Source: MGBC114844 sp910585855
Lineage (GTDB): Bacteria; Bacillota; Clostridia; Lachnospirales; Lachnospiraceae
Length of the DNA stretch: 14,878 nt
Reading direction: 5' to 3'
NCBI GenBank assembly: GCA_965646165.1
Contig: CBFFYP010000095.1
Location: 1 to 14,878, forward strand
The notes beneath the pieces were generated by a model. That model searched no databases. It had not been told where the DNA came from and saw nothing but the letters and a program-made list of their open reading frames with translations. Positions 1 to 8,057 of the stretch are shown here, piece after piece; the first letter of the stretch is position 1, and every line of letters starts with the position of its first letter. Both the position numbers and the translations under genes were made by a program.

Positions 1-260
1 TGGAACTACCTAGAATTTTTTGCATATCCTGCTTCCATGCAGGGTATGCAAAAAAAGGGGCGTGTTTAGCCCGGATGATAAGGAAGAGAATGTTTTATGG
101 TTGATAAAATCCTTCCTTACACCAATTCCATTTCGCCTGTTATGAGGGCGAATTGCGCCCCGGTTCGGACGGTTGGATGAATATAAATCAGAAGCCCTAG
201 ACTTTCTTACCGTTTGGAGCGGAGCAGGCAAAGGACAGGAGCAAACCACCTCTTGCGTCC
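1..260 (+). repeat. Structured repeat element A (5' part outside window)
   Basis: Copy of the large structured element seen complete as element B (10618-10950) and again, inverted, as element C (14765-14878). Visible parts in order: a long hairpin with stem 16-32 / 39-55 and loop TTCCAT (33-38); a second hairpin closed by GGGGCG (57-62) with CGCCCC (156-161), then an internal loop TGTTTA (63-68) facing GAATTG (150-155), then GCCC (69-72) with GGGC (146-149); a small CCG/CGG hairpin near 161-172 followed by TTGGATG; and the 3' strand of the closing stems, ending GCGTCC at 255-260. The last ~115 bases are nearly identical to element C. The 5' strand of the terminal stem should lie just left of the window. 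Open reading frames across it have no ribosome site and are treated as spurious. Function unknown. Confidence 0.85.
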
Positions 261-324
261 GGTGAAAACAACCCCTTTGCAGTATCCTATCACCAAAAGC
301 CTAAAGTACATAGAAAATTTCTTA

Positions 325-756
325 TCACTCCCATTTAAATAAAATAATTCCAGCAACCGCAAGTGCCATTCCCAACGCCTTTTTCCACTGAAAAGCTACC
401 TTCTCCACTCCAAAAATACCAAATATTTCAATTAAATATGCTACAAAAAGCTGTGAAACCACAATAACCATAACCGCCTTTGCCGGTCCTAACTTATCCA
501 TACTTTGAATTACAGTCCAAGTAATTCCAGCCCCCATTACTCCGCCCAACAGCATATACTTCTGATCCATCTGCCAAAGTCCATTTACTGCAGGTCTTCC
601 AGTCACAAACCAGCCAATCAGACAGACCAGCAATGCCGTAAGCTGCACCCAGCCATTCGCCACCCATATACTTGTCTGCTTGGTAACTTCTGTATTAAAA
701 ACTCCCTGAATACTCATTAAAGCCCCGGAAATCAAAGCTATCAGCCATCCAATCAT
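325..756 (-). CDS. YdcZ/DUF606-type DMT-superfamily membrane protein
   Basis: A 143-residue integral membrane protein resembling the DUF606 (YdcZ) branch of the drug/metabolite transporter superfamily. The ATG at 756 is chosen because AGGAGGG stands 5-12 bases upstream; an in-frame extension to 867 adds a hydrophilic stretch that no family member would be expected to have. Five hydrophobic segments are visible (about residues 2-20, 34-52, 67-87, 93-112, 126-141), which is the half-size layout of the family; such proteins probably pair to form a full carrier. The N-terminal GALMSIQGVFN segment is typical of the family. Substrate cannot be read from sequence. It stands alone, separated from the upstream exporter genes by a strong hairpin, and probably has its own promoter. 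Confidence 0.85.
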   Translation of the reverse strand: MIGWLIALISGALMSIQGVFNTEVTKQTSIWVANGWVQLTALLVCLIGWFVTGRPAVNGLWQMDQKYMLLGGVMGAGITWTVIQSMDKLGPAKAVMVIVVSQLFVAYLIEIFGIFGVEKVAFQWKKALGMALAVAGIILFKWE

Positions 757-799
757 AATATTCCCTCCTAATTTCACTCTAAAATTTTCCCTCTGCTCT

Positions 800-827
800 T
801 CTATAAACACAGTATTCCACAAATCAA
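800..827 (-). promoter_or_regulatory. Candidate promoter for the YdcZ-type gene
   Basis: On the minus strand TTGATT (822-827) and TATAGA (800-805) are separated by 16 bases, and the start codon lies about 45 bases downstream of the -10. A direct repeat, TTTGTGGAAT on the minus strand, occurs at 814-823 and 839-848; the inner copy overlaps the -35 and spacer, so it could be a regulator site. Assigned by eye only. Confidence 0.4.
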
Positions 828-865
828 TAAAATTACACATTCCACAAACAAGATTAAAAATAAAC

Positions 866-914
866 AAAAAATCTATGTTGTATTTTATAATAACAAATAC
901 AACATAGATTTTTT
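866..914 (-). terminator. AT-rich 20-bp hairpin terminator, possibly bidirectional
   Basis: Perfect 20-bp inverted repeat: 866-885 pairs with 895-914 around a 9-base loop. The arms begin with six A and end with six T, so a transcript on either strand ends in a U-run. It stands 7 bases beyond the stop codon of the ThrE-like second subunit (922) and so most simply terminates that operon. It also separates it from the downstream YdcZ-type gene. Confidence 0.75.
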
Positions 915-921
915 ATTTCTA

Positions 922-1347
922 TCATCTCTTCTGCCGCATAACAATCCTTGCAATCGAATCTGTCATAAAAATAGCCACCGCTATTGCTCCGGCTATTAAA
1001 AGCGTTTCCTGTAAATGCATATAAGCCTGCTCTGCATCCTCGGCAATAATACTATAAGCAGTCCGATACATCCCAGCCCCCGGCACCATAGGAAGAATCC
1101 CGCCAATTAAAAAAACAGTCACTGGTGCTTTCAAACGACGTGCCTCTATATGAGAAAATACAGATACCACCACAGCCGCCCAAAAACAAGCAATATAAGA
1201 AGTACACCCCATATCCATTGCCGCCAGATAAACCATCCATCCGACTGCTCCTGCAAAAGCAGTATGATACAGCAGCTTTTTAGGCACTTCAATTACCATA
1301 CAAAAACCTGCCACCGCCAAAAAAGCCCCAATTATCTGAATTCCCAT
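922..1347 (-). CDS. ThrE-like threonine/serine exporter, C-terminal-type subunit (DUF3815/ThrE_2)
   Basis: Small membrane protein of about 141 residues matching the C-terminal half of ThrE-type threonine/serine exporters (the YjjB-like, ThrE_2 family). The family signature GGILPMVPGAGMYRTAY is at about residues 82-98, within a run of four or five hydrophobic segments. The ATG at 1347 has AGGAG eight bases upstream; an upstream in-frame TTG (1371) would add eight residues but is less likely. In Corynebacterium ThrE both halves form one chain; here they are separate genes, as in many Firmicutes, with the first half at 1516-2277 on the same strand. The two should assemble into one carrier. The 168-base gap between them is almost filled by repeat element E1. 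Confidence 0.88.
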   Translation of the reverse strand: MGIQIIGAFLAVAGFCMVIEVPKKLLYHTAFAGAVGWMVYLAAMDMGCTSYIACFWAAVVVSVFSHIEARRLKAPVTVFLIGGILPMVPGAGMYRTAYSIIAEDAEQAYMHLQETLLIAGAIAVAIFMTDSIARIVMRQKR

Positions 1348-1399
1348 TCTTCTTTCTCCTATCCTATTCAAGAATAACCTATATTTCCAGTACTACCAT

Positions 1400-1514
1400 C
1401 CGAAAGCCGAATAGAGTGCTATACAAGGTCATCATTTCTCTTTGGCACTTAGCTACAAGAAAATACTAAGCGCAAGCAAGCCCAGAATAGAACTCCATTC
1501 GGCTTTTGGCGTCC
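1400..1514 (+). repeat. Structured repeat element E1
   Basis: A 115-base element closed by a terminal stem: 1400-1412 pairs with 1497-1509 (one G-U), then GAGT (1414-1417) with ACTC (1492-1495), and CTAT (1419-1422) with ATAG (1487-1490). Inside are GGTCATCATTTC (1427-1438), then CTTAG (1448-1452) facing CTAAG (1466-1470). It ends GGCGTCC one base before the stop codon of the ThrE-like gene on the other strand. Element E2 has the same plan with compensating changes in the stem. Strand is given so that GCGTCC is at the 3' end; whether RNA is made, and from which strand, is not known. Confidence 0.8.
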
Positions 1515-1515
1515 T

Positions 1516-2277
1516 CTAAATTGTTCCACGAAAAAAAGCCATCCCAACACAAGCCCCAAATGCAATCGCCGCCGCTTCCATACACGCTTCCATCACTCTG
1601 GCACTTCCCGATACATAATCTCCCTGCAGCGTATCCCGTATCGCATTTGTAATCGCCACGCCCGGAACCATAGGCATAATTCCGCCGATAATAATTAGAT
1701 CCCGATTCAACACAACAGGCAATATCCTAGTTAAAAAAATCATACTGCTTACCACAATGCAAGAATTTAAACCATCCAGCAAAAAACCCTGAAATCCTAT
1801 CTTACGTCCAAAAAAAAGCCCGACTGCCAAAATACCTCCGCCAAGTGCAGACACTACACAATCCAAAACACTTCCACCCAATAATAAAGTAAAAAAAGCC
1901 GAAGTAAAAACAATTCCAATATTTTTTGCAAGCGGACTATAAACTTCCTCCTCACGAATTTCCTTTAACTTATGAAATGCCTCCTGCAGTCCAATCTCAT
2001 CTTCATAAAACTTTCTAGAAACTTCATTCGCCCGAAAAATTTTATTTAAATTTGTACTCCGCCGATTAATTCTCCTTACCACCGTAATTGCTTCAATCGC
2101 CGGATCGGACAAAGTAGCAATAATTCCAGTTGTAATCACAAACACATGTGCATGTTTTAAATTTGCTTTTTTTAAAAAATGGCTGATGGTATCCTCTACC
2201 CGATAGGTTTCTGCCCCGCTCTCCAACATAATCTCACCGGCCAATACCGCCGTATCAACCAACAGCATATAATCCAT
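1516..2277 (-). CDS. ThrE-like threonine/serine exporter, N-terminal-type subunit (DUF1212/ThrE_1)
   Basis: A 253-residue protein of the ThrE_1 (DUF1212, YjjP-like) family. The soluble N-terminal part carries the characteristic ESGAETYRVEDT segment (residues 19-30) and is followed from about residue 117 by five hydrophobic segments. A second family motif, GGIMPMVPGVAITNAIRD, is at about 198-215. With the ThrE_2 protein at 922-1347 it should form a full exporter for threonine/serine-like amino acids; the true substrate here is inferred from the family. The start ATG (2277) is preceded by GAGGA at suitable spacing. Repeat elements lie on both sides: E1 touches the stop codon, and E2 is in the upstream region. 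Confidence 0.9.
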   Translation of the reverse strand: MDYMLLVDTAVLAGEIMLESGAETYRVEDTISHFLKKANLKHAHVFVITTGIIATLSDPAIEAITVVRRINRRSTNLNKIFRANEVSRKFYEDEIGLQEAFHKLKEIREEEVYSPLAKNIGIVFTSAFFTLLLGGSVLDCVVSALGGGILAVGLFFGRKIGFQGFLLDGLNSCIVVSSMIFLTRILPVVLNRDLIIIGGIMPMVPGVAITNAIRDTLQGDYVSGSARVMEACMEAAAIAFGACVGMAFFRGTI

Positions 2278-2435
2278 CTTTTATCCTCACTCTTTTCCTT
2301 TACACCGTTTCATCACCAAATATCACCATAAAATATCTAAAATTCAGAAAAAAAGTTTATACATAGTCACCCATTCCCCATCAGCACTTTACACCACAGC
2401 AAACATTCCACCATTTTTTTGGTCTGAAGTACACA

Positions 2436-2593
2436 GCCGAAAGCCAAATGGGGTTCTATGAAGGGTCATCATTTCCCGTCGGCACTTAGGTGCTGTATTG
2501 CTATCTTTTAGCACCTTATGTGTCCGCTATGAAAATAGGAAATGCTAAGCGAAAGCGGGCCCGGAATAGAGCTCCATTTGGCTTTCGGCGTCC
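2436..2593 (+). repeat. Structured repeat element E2
   Basis: A 158-base relative of E1. The terminal stem is longer and continuous: 2436-2459 pairs with 2566-2589 (24 pairs counting G-U). The shared inner blocks are GGTCATCATTTC (2464-2475), GGCACTTAG (2481-2489) and CTAAGCG (2545-2551). An additional hairpin absent from E1, GGTGCT (2489-2494) with AGCACC (2510-2515), is inserted in the inner loop. CCCG (2475-2478) can pair with CGGG (2556-2559). It ends GGCGTCC like E1 and B. It occupies the 357-base gap between the kinase-like gene and the ThrE-like gene; the rest of the gap (2278-2435) shows no further gene and only a weak TATAAA-like box on the minus strand. Confidence 0.8.
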
Positions 2594-2634
2594 CCCTTCA
2601 CGAAAAAATCACAATTTATTTCGCATCCAACCCG

Positions 2635-4290
2635 CTATACCGGAAAGCATCCTTTCCCGACAAATTCCCGCAAAATCGAATTTTTCGGAATATCCTCTGT
2701 CGTCATTCCCAAAAAATAATCTAAAAACTTCAAAAGCCGTTTTGCCTCTGGATAACAAGGATCGGTCTTATCAATCTGAAATAAAATCGGTTCAGCAAAC
2801 TGTTTTAATGCTGCCAGCTCATAAACTAGTGCTGAATTAAACATCACATCTGCTTCCTCCTGATATGGAAAAATATATTGCTCCTCTCCACGTCTGACCG
2901 AATCCCACATCTCTAATGTTCCCTTTGCCGTAATATTTCTAGTTCGATTATCCCTTACCATCCGCCGGATCAATCGCCCGTCTGTAGAAGGAATCCGATT
3001 ATGTTCATCAATATTTAGCTGTGTCAGCGCACTGATATAAACCTTAAACTTACTTTCTTTTGGAAGTGTATAGGAAAGTGCATCATTTAGTCCATGAATC
3101 CCCTCCAACACCAAAACATCTTCCCTTCCAAGCTGCAGCTCATCCCCCCGGTACTCCCGCTTTCCTGTTTTAAAGTTATAGACAGGAAGTTCAATTCTAT
3201 CTCCCTTTAAAAGTGCCGTCATATCAATATTAAACTGTTCCACATCCAATGCCCGCAGACTTTCAAAATCATATTTTCCAAACTCGTCCAGCGGGCATTT
3301 TAAACGATCAATAAAATAATTATCCAGTGAAATTAAATGCGGATTCAGTCCATGTGCCTGAAGCTGAATCGACAGCCGATGGGAAAATGTAGTCTTCCCG
3401 GAAGAAGAAGGTCCTGCAATCATAATAAATTTACTTTTTTTTCGTTCGGTAATCATTCTGGCAATTTCTGAGATTTTCTTTTCCTGCAGTGCTTCCTGAA
3501 CCAGCATAATATCATTTAATTTTCCTTTAGAAATCTTTTCATTTAATTCTCCGACAGTAGAAACCCCGATACGTTCTCCCCACTCCTTAGATTCCTTTAA
3601 TACACAGAACAGCTTTTTTTGCGGTTCAAACGGCGGAACAAAAGCAGGGGCCTTTTTCCTTGGCATCTGCAGTACAAACCCCTCATCATATAAATACAGT
3701 TCAAAATATTTTAATATCCCGGTAGAAAAAACCATATAGCCATAATAATAGTCTTCAAACTCATTTAAACTATAAATATTTACTGTCGAACTTCTGCGAT
3801 AGCGAAACAGACGTTCTTTATCATACATTCGATGCCCTCGAAACCGGGAAATTGCCTCGTCTGTGCTGATACTCTTCTTTTTAAAAGGAATATCCTCTTT
3901 TATCAATTCCCACATTCTATCTTTTACTTGATCTAAAAATGCCTGATCAACGGTTACATCTCCTATTATCTTACAATAACATCCTTTGCTTAAAGAAAAC
4001 TGTACACTTACCTTTTCTAATTTTTCTCTTGGTACAATATCATAAATTGCTTTCAGCATTAATTGTGTCACACTTCTTACATAAGAACGATTGCCCGCCT
4101 CCTCTGCTGTTGTCACAAGCTTTATTTCACAATCCTTCTTTAGTTTTTTATGCAGCTCCTGAAGTTTCCCATCTACTGTAACCAAAACAATGGTATATTC
4201 TTTCTTTTCCTGATAATCTTTTACAATCTCCCGATAACTTGTTCCTGCTGCATATTCTCTTTCTTCTCCTTCAATCCGAACTCGGTACAT
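2635..4290 (-). CDS. TGS-domain nucleoside (uridine) kinase-like protein
   Basis: About 551 residues. An N-terminal TGS-like beta-grasp domain (residues 1-65) is followed by a region like the second additional domain of threonyl-tRNA synthetase (about 70-200), then a uridine kinase/phosphoribulokinase P-loop domain (about 285-500). Walker A is GPSSSGKTT (293-301); other kinase landmarks are LDNYF (322-326), LEGIHGLND (395-403) and the basic RRMVRDNRTRN segment. The synthetase catalytic core is absent, so it is not a tRNA synthetase. The family is usually annotated as nucleoside kinase; natural substrate is uncertain. Possible starts are ATGs at 4326, 4299 and 4290; 4290 is preferred because AGAAGG lies at good distance and the TGS fold begins there. 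The 4326 start would overlap trmK by 8 bases. Last gene of the housekeeping cluster. Confidence 0.85.
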   Translation of the reverse strand: MYRVRIEGEEREYAAGTSYREIVKDYQEKKEYTIVLVTVDGKLQELHKKLKKDCEIKLVTTAEEAGNRSYVRSVTQLMLKAIYDIVPREKLEKVSVQFSLSKGCYCKIIGDVTVDQAFLDQVKDRMWELIKEDIPFKKKSISTDEAISRFRGHRMYDKERLFRYRRSSTVNIYSLNEFEDYYYGYMVFSTGILKYFELYLYDEGFVLQMPRKKAPAFVPPFEPQKKLFCVLKESKEWGERIGVSTVGELNEKISKGKLNDIMLVQEALQEKKISEIARMITERKKSKFIMIAGPSSSGKTTFSHRLSIQLQAHGLNPHLISLDNYFIDRLKCPLDEFGKYDFESLRALDVEQFNIDMTALLKGDRIELPVYNFKTGKREYRGDELQLGREDVLVLEGIHGLNDALSYTLPKESKFKVYISALTQLNIDEHNRIPSTDGRLIRRMVRDNRTRNITAKGTLEMWDSVRRGEEQYIFPYQEEADVMFNSALVYELAALKQFAEPILFQIDKTDPCYPEAKRLLKFLDYFLGMTTEDIPKNSILREFVGKGCFPV

Positions 4291-4318
4291 CTGCCCCATC
4301 CTTCTCTCGATTCCTTTC

Positions 4319-5011
4319 TTAATCATAATATGCCATTGCTTCTTTTATGCGAACACATTCTTCTTTAAGCTTCCTCTTTCGCTCCTCTGTGCGATCACTA
4401 GATTGCTCTGACAGTTTCTTTTCTATCTGCATCCGAACTGCATACTCTTTTTGCAGATAGGTATATAATACTGGATGCTTTTCTTCTAACATCCGCTTTC
4501 CATACCAAAGCTCTGGTTCTGTCCGATAATCTCCAACTCCATATACGGCTTTTAAAATAGTATAATAAATCCCATCCTCTTGCAGCATCGTTTCTTTTTC
4601 AATAGAAAATCCCTGTTCCATCAAAAAAGTTCGTACTTTATGTATCTCAGAATGTGGAGAAAGAATAAATTCAGATACTTCTGAAATCACAGTTTTTCCC
4701 AACGTCAATATCTGTATCATCAATTCTCCACCCAATCCGGCTATTACTACAGACTGTGCATCCCCCTTTTGAAATGCCAAAAATCCATCTGAAAGTCTGG
4801 TTTCAATCTTTTCTGTCAGTCCCTGCTCTGCAATATGATCCCTTGCCCTCTTTAAAGGACCTGCTCCGATATCCATTGCCAAAGCAGAGGGAATTCGTTT
4901 CTTTTTTATCAGATAAATCGGCACATAAGCGTGATCCGTTCCAATATCTGCTACCTTCATTCCTTCTGTTACAAAAGATGCCACTGTCTTTAAACGCTCT
5001 GAAATCTGCAT
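4319..5011 (-). CDS. trmK: tRNA (adenine(22)-N1)-methyltransferase TrmK
   Basis: A 230-residue class I SAM-dependent methyltransferase that, by family, methylates N1 of A22 in the D-loop of tRNAs. The SAM-binding motif ADIGTDHAYVPIYL (residues 21-34) is diagnostic, and the catalytic-region motif AGLGGELM is at 91-98. The C-terminal 50 residues are charged and helical, matching the coiled-coil tail of TrmK. The N-terminal MQISERLKTVASFV is also typical. It begins 28 bases after rpoD and its stop codon lies inside the possible start region of the next gene, so translation is probably coupled. In Bacillus the homologue (yqfN) is also just after sigA. GGAG lies about 10 bases before the start. 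Confidence 0.93.
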   Translation of the reverse strand: MQISERLKTVASFVTEGMKVADIGTDHAYVPIYLIKKKRIPSALAMDIGAGPLKRARDHIAEQGLTEKIETRLSDGFLAFQKGDAQSVVIAGLGGELMIQILTLGKTVISEVSEFILSPHSEIHKVRTFLMEQGFSIEKETMLQEDGIYYTILKAVYGVGDYRTEPELWYGKRMLEEKHPVLYTYLQKEYAVRMQIEKKLSEQSSDRTEERKRKLKEECVRIKEAMAYYD

Positions 5012-5039
5012 ATCCTGTAAACTCCTGTTTTTATCCCTT

Positions 5040-6158
5040 CTAGTCCAAATAATCCTTTAACAGTCTGCTTCTGCTCGGATGGCGCAGCTTACGCAATGCT
5101 TTTGCTTCAATCTGCCGTATCCGTTCTCTAGTGACATGAAATTCCTTGCCCACTTCTTCTAATGTCCTTGCCCGTCCATCGTCCAATCCAAAACGCAGAC
5201 GCAGCACCTTCTGCTCCCGCTCGGAAAGTGTAGAAAGGACTTCTACCAGTTGTTCCTGCAGTAGTGTAAAGGTAGCGGCTTCTGCCGGAACAGGCATATT
5301 GTCATCCTGAATAAAATCTCCTAAATGGCTTTCGTCTTCCTCTCCTACCGGTGTTTCTAATGATACTGGCTCTTGAGAAGCCTTTAAAACTTCTTGTACC
5401 TTCTCTATTGGCATATCCAGTTCTTCTGACAATTCTTCTAAAGAAGGCTCTCTTCCTAAATCCTGCACAAGCTGTCTGGAAACCCGAATCACACGATTGA
5501 TCGTTTCTACCATATGCACCGGAATTCGTATCGTTCTTGCCTGATCGGCAATTGCACGAGTAATCGCCTGACGAATCCACCAAGTTGCATAAGTGCTAAA
5601 TTTATACCCTTTTTTATAATCAAATTTTTCTACTGCTTTTATTAACCCTAAATTTCCTTCCTGAATCAAATCCAAAAACTGCATCCCTCTGCCGGAATAC
5701 TTTTTTGCAATACTGACTACTAATCTTAAATTGGCTTCTGCCAGACGTTTTTTTGCATCCTCATCTCCAACTTCAATCCGTTTTGCCAGATCGATCTCTT
5801 CTTCGATGGAAAGCAGCGGAATCTTGCCGATTTCCTTTAAGTACATCCGAACTGGATCTTCTGTTCCTGTTCCTTCCGGCACACTTAAATCCACATTTTC
5901 CAGATCAATTTCTTCTTCCTCTAAAAACTCATCTTCATTGAGATCATCTAAAAGAAGTTCTTCCCCTTCCATGGTCTGAAGTACATCGATATTTTGATCC
6001 TCTAACTGCTCTAATATCTCGTCAAACTTTTCCGGTTCTAATTCAAATTCTGCTAACGTATCTACCACATCCTGAAACTCTAATGTGTTCTTTTTTTCTT
6101 TTGCCCGTTCTCTTAATTCGTCCAGTTTCTCTTTCAGTCTGTCTGTATTCATCTCCAT
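5040..6158 (-). CDS. rpoD: RNA polymerase primary sigma factor RpoD (SigA)
   Basis: Vegetative sigma-70 factor, about 372 residues, the usual size for Firmicutes. Region 1.1-like acidic N-terminus is at 1-95; region 1.2 begins at DPVRMYLKEIG (101-111). Region 2 spans about 138-215, with the core-binding NLRLVVSIAKKY and the -10 recognising/melting YATWWIRQAITRAIADQ (190-206). Region 3 covers about 217-295. Region 4 is 308-370, with the -35 helix-turn-helix TLEEVGKEFHVTRERIRQIEAKALRKLR. All four regions are intact. An in-frame ATG at 6170 is possible but its ribosome site would touch the codon, so 6158 is preferred. Placed 36 bases after dnaG, the classical macromolecular-synthesis arrangement. 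Confidence 0.96.
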   Translation of the reverse strand: MEMNTDRLKEKLDELRERAKEKKNTLEFQDVVDTLAEFELEPEKFDEILEQLEDQNIDVLQTMEGEELLLDDLNEDEFLEEEEIDLENVDLSVPEGTGTEDPVRMYLKEIGKIPLLSIEEEIDLAKRIEVGDEDAKKRLAEANLRLVVSIAKKYSGRGMQFLDLIQEGNLGLIKAVEKFDYKKGYKFSTYATWWIRQAITRAIADQARTIRIPVHMVETINRVIRVSRQLVQDLGREPSLEELSEELDMPIEKVQEVLKASQEPVSLETPVGEEDESHLGDFIQDDNMPVPAEAATFTLLQEQLVEVLSTLSEREQKVLRLRFGLDDGRARTLEEVGKEFHVTRERIRQIEAKALRKLRHPSRSRLLKDYLD

Positions 6159-6194
6159 GTCGCCGCCCATCCTTCCGTTTCATATAGTCTGCCC

Positions 6195-7964
6195 TTAAGT
6201 CAGAGAAATATGCAGATCCTGCAGGCTTCGCTTTACCTTTTTTATTTCCTCCAGCTCTGCAAAGTCAGAAGCATGGCTTCCTGCATACTCACACCAGTTC
6301 TGTTTTATCTTATATACTGTTTCATTTACAGCCGTTTCTTTTTGTTTCTTATCCATTGGTGTGGTCAGAGTTGTATGAAATAGCTGCGCTGCCTCCCTCT
6401 GTTCCTCTTCCTTGGTAAATTTACTAATAATTTTTGCCGGATTTACTGTCCTTTCCTCTTGATACTGCTTATAAAGCATCTCTGCTACCATATGATAAAA
6501 ACTATCTGTAAAATCTCTTGGCGAAATCAGTCCCTCTAACTTTTGAAACAGACTCATATCTTCAATCAGCCAAGTTAATAATAACCGCTGTGATTCCTTT
6601 ATTCCTCCTTCCTTTCCCTGTTTTGCTGTCTGCTGTTTTTGGCTTGTCCTTACCATTACAGCAGGCTGCGCTCCCATTTGATAGGCAAATCGTTTTACCA
6701 TATTGCGCAGCCCTTCATAGTCGATTTCATGTTCTTTACAAATTGCTTCCATATAAGTTGTTCGCTCTAGTTCCTCTGGAAATTCCAACAGCTTTTTTGC
6801 CGTTTCCTGATAAAAACGAGTTTTCTGCTCTGGATCTTCCATTTGGTACTCCCTTTTTAACATTTCTATTTCATATAAAAAACTATTCTTTGCCTCTGTT
6901 ATCCTCTCTTCAAAAGATTCTGCCCCTTTATTTTTTATCCATTCATCTGGATCTTTATAAGGGCTTAATAAAATCACTCTGGCACGCAGTCCTACTTCCT
7001 TTAAAATCGGAATTGCCCGAAGTGCTGCCTTTACTCCTGCTTTGTCACTGTCATAAGTTAAAAGCACCTCTTTTGTATAACGTTTAATTAAAGAAGCCTG
7101 TCCTGAAGTAAATGCTGTTCCCAAAGAAGCCACCGCATTAGTAAAGCCCGCCTGATGCAGTGATATCACATCCATATATCCTTCACAGATAATAAAATTC
7201 GGTCTTCTGGAATTTTTTGCCTCATTTATCCCATATAAATTTCGGCTTTTGTCAAAAATCCTTGTTTCGGGAGAATTTAGATATTTCGGTTCTCCATCTC
7301 CCATTACTCTTCCGCCAAATCCAATTACCCGGTTTCTTACATCCATAATCGGAAACATCACTCGATTCCAAAATTTATCATATGTCCCCCGTTCTTCTAT
7401 TGTAACAAGCCCAGATTCTTTTAATAATTCATCAGAATAACCTTTCTTTTTCAAATAAAGATACAGATCATTACTTGTTTTATTCGAATAACCCAAACCA
7501 AATTTTGTAATCGTTGTATCGGATAGCTGACGTTTTTTTAAATACGCCATCCCTAAAGAACCCCGCTGCGATTTTAACTGATAATAAAAATAACGTGCTG
7601 CTTCCTTTTGAATTTCTAAAAGACTAGTTTTTCGATCTGCTTCCTTTTTTGCTTCCGGGCTTTCCTCCTCCATCTTAGGAAGCGGCATCCCACAGCGTTC
7701 CGCCAGATATTCCACTGCCTCGGGAAAGGTAAAATTTTCATATTCCATTAAAAATGTATAAACATTTCCCCCTGCACCGCAGCCAAAACAGTAATACATC
7801 TGTTTTGCCGGCGTAACAGAAAAAGAAGGTGATTTTTCACTATGAAACGGACACAGTCCAAAATAGGTACTTCCCTTTTTCTTTAACTGTACATAATTAG
7901 AAATCACATCCACAATATCATTTCTCTCTCGAACTTCTTCTATCAGATTTTCCGAATAACGCAT
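6195..7964 (-). CDS. dnaG: DNA primase DnaG
   Basis: Primase that makes RNA primers for replication, 589 residues. An N-terminal CHC2-type zinc domain has Cys38, His41, Cys59 and Cys62. The RNA polymerase core follows, with RVMFPI (201-206) and the Toprim motifs EGYMD (261-265), YDSDKAG (304-310) and KDPDEWI (337-343), which carry the metal-binding acidic residues. The C-terminal part after about 450 is poorly conserved and should be the helicase-interaction domain. The ATG at 7964 is chosen over an in-frame TTG at 7991: AAGGA is nine bases upstream and MRYSENLIEEVRERNDIVDVI is the usual N-terminus. It lies between dgt and rpoD. Confidence 0.96.
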   Translation of the reverse strand: MRYSENLIEEVRERNDIVDVISNYVQLKKKGSTYFGLCPFHSEKSPSFSVTPAKQMYYCFGCGAGGNVYTFLMEYENFTFPEAVEYLAERCGMPLPKMEEESPEAKKEADRKTSLLEIQKEAARYFYYQLKSQRGSLGMAYLKKRQLSDTTITKFGLGYSNKTSNDLYLYLKKKGYSDELLKESGLVTIEERGTYDKFWNRVMFPIMDVRNRVIGFGGRVMGDGEPKYLNSPETRIFDKSRNLYGINEAKNSRRPNFIICEGYMDVISLHQAGFTNAVASLGTAFTSGQASLIKRYTKEVLLTYDSDKAGVKAALRAIPILKEVGLRARVILLSPYKDPDEWIKNKGAESFEERITEAKNSFLYEIEMLKREYQMEDPEQKTRFYQETAKKLLEFPEELERTTYMEAICKEHEIDYEGLRNMVKRFAYQMGAQPAVMVRTSQKQQTAKQGKEGGIKESQRLLLTWLIEDMSLFQKLEGLISPRDFTDSFYHMVAEMLYKQYQEERTVNPAKIISKFTKEEEQREAAQLFHTTLTTPMDKKQKETAVNETVYKIKQNWCEYAGSHASDFAELEEIKKVKRSLQDLHISLT

Positions 7965-8057
7965 GATCGATATCCTTTCTTTTGATTCCAATGATCTCTC
8001 ACATTCCCTATCTAGGAAAAACCAATCTTATATTCTCTTTTTTGTATCTTTTTTCTT

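Noticed and set aside
1400..2593. E1 and E2 as rho-independent terminators or as a known riboswitch
   Set aside because: No U-run follows either arm on either strand, and the conserved inner blocks match no riboswitch class I can recall; their position (one after, one before a gene) is also inconsistent with one such role.
7965..7991. Longer dnaG start at a TTG codon
   Set aside because: The ATG at 7964 has a well-placed AAGGA and gives the usual DnaG N-terminus.
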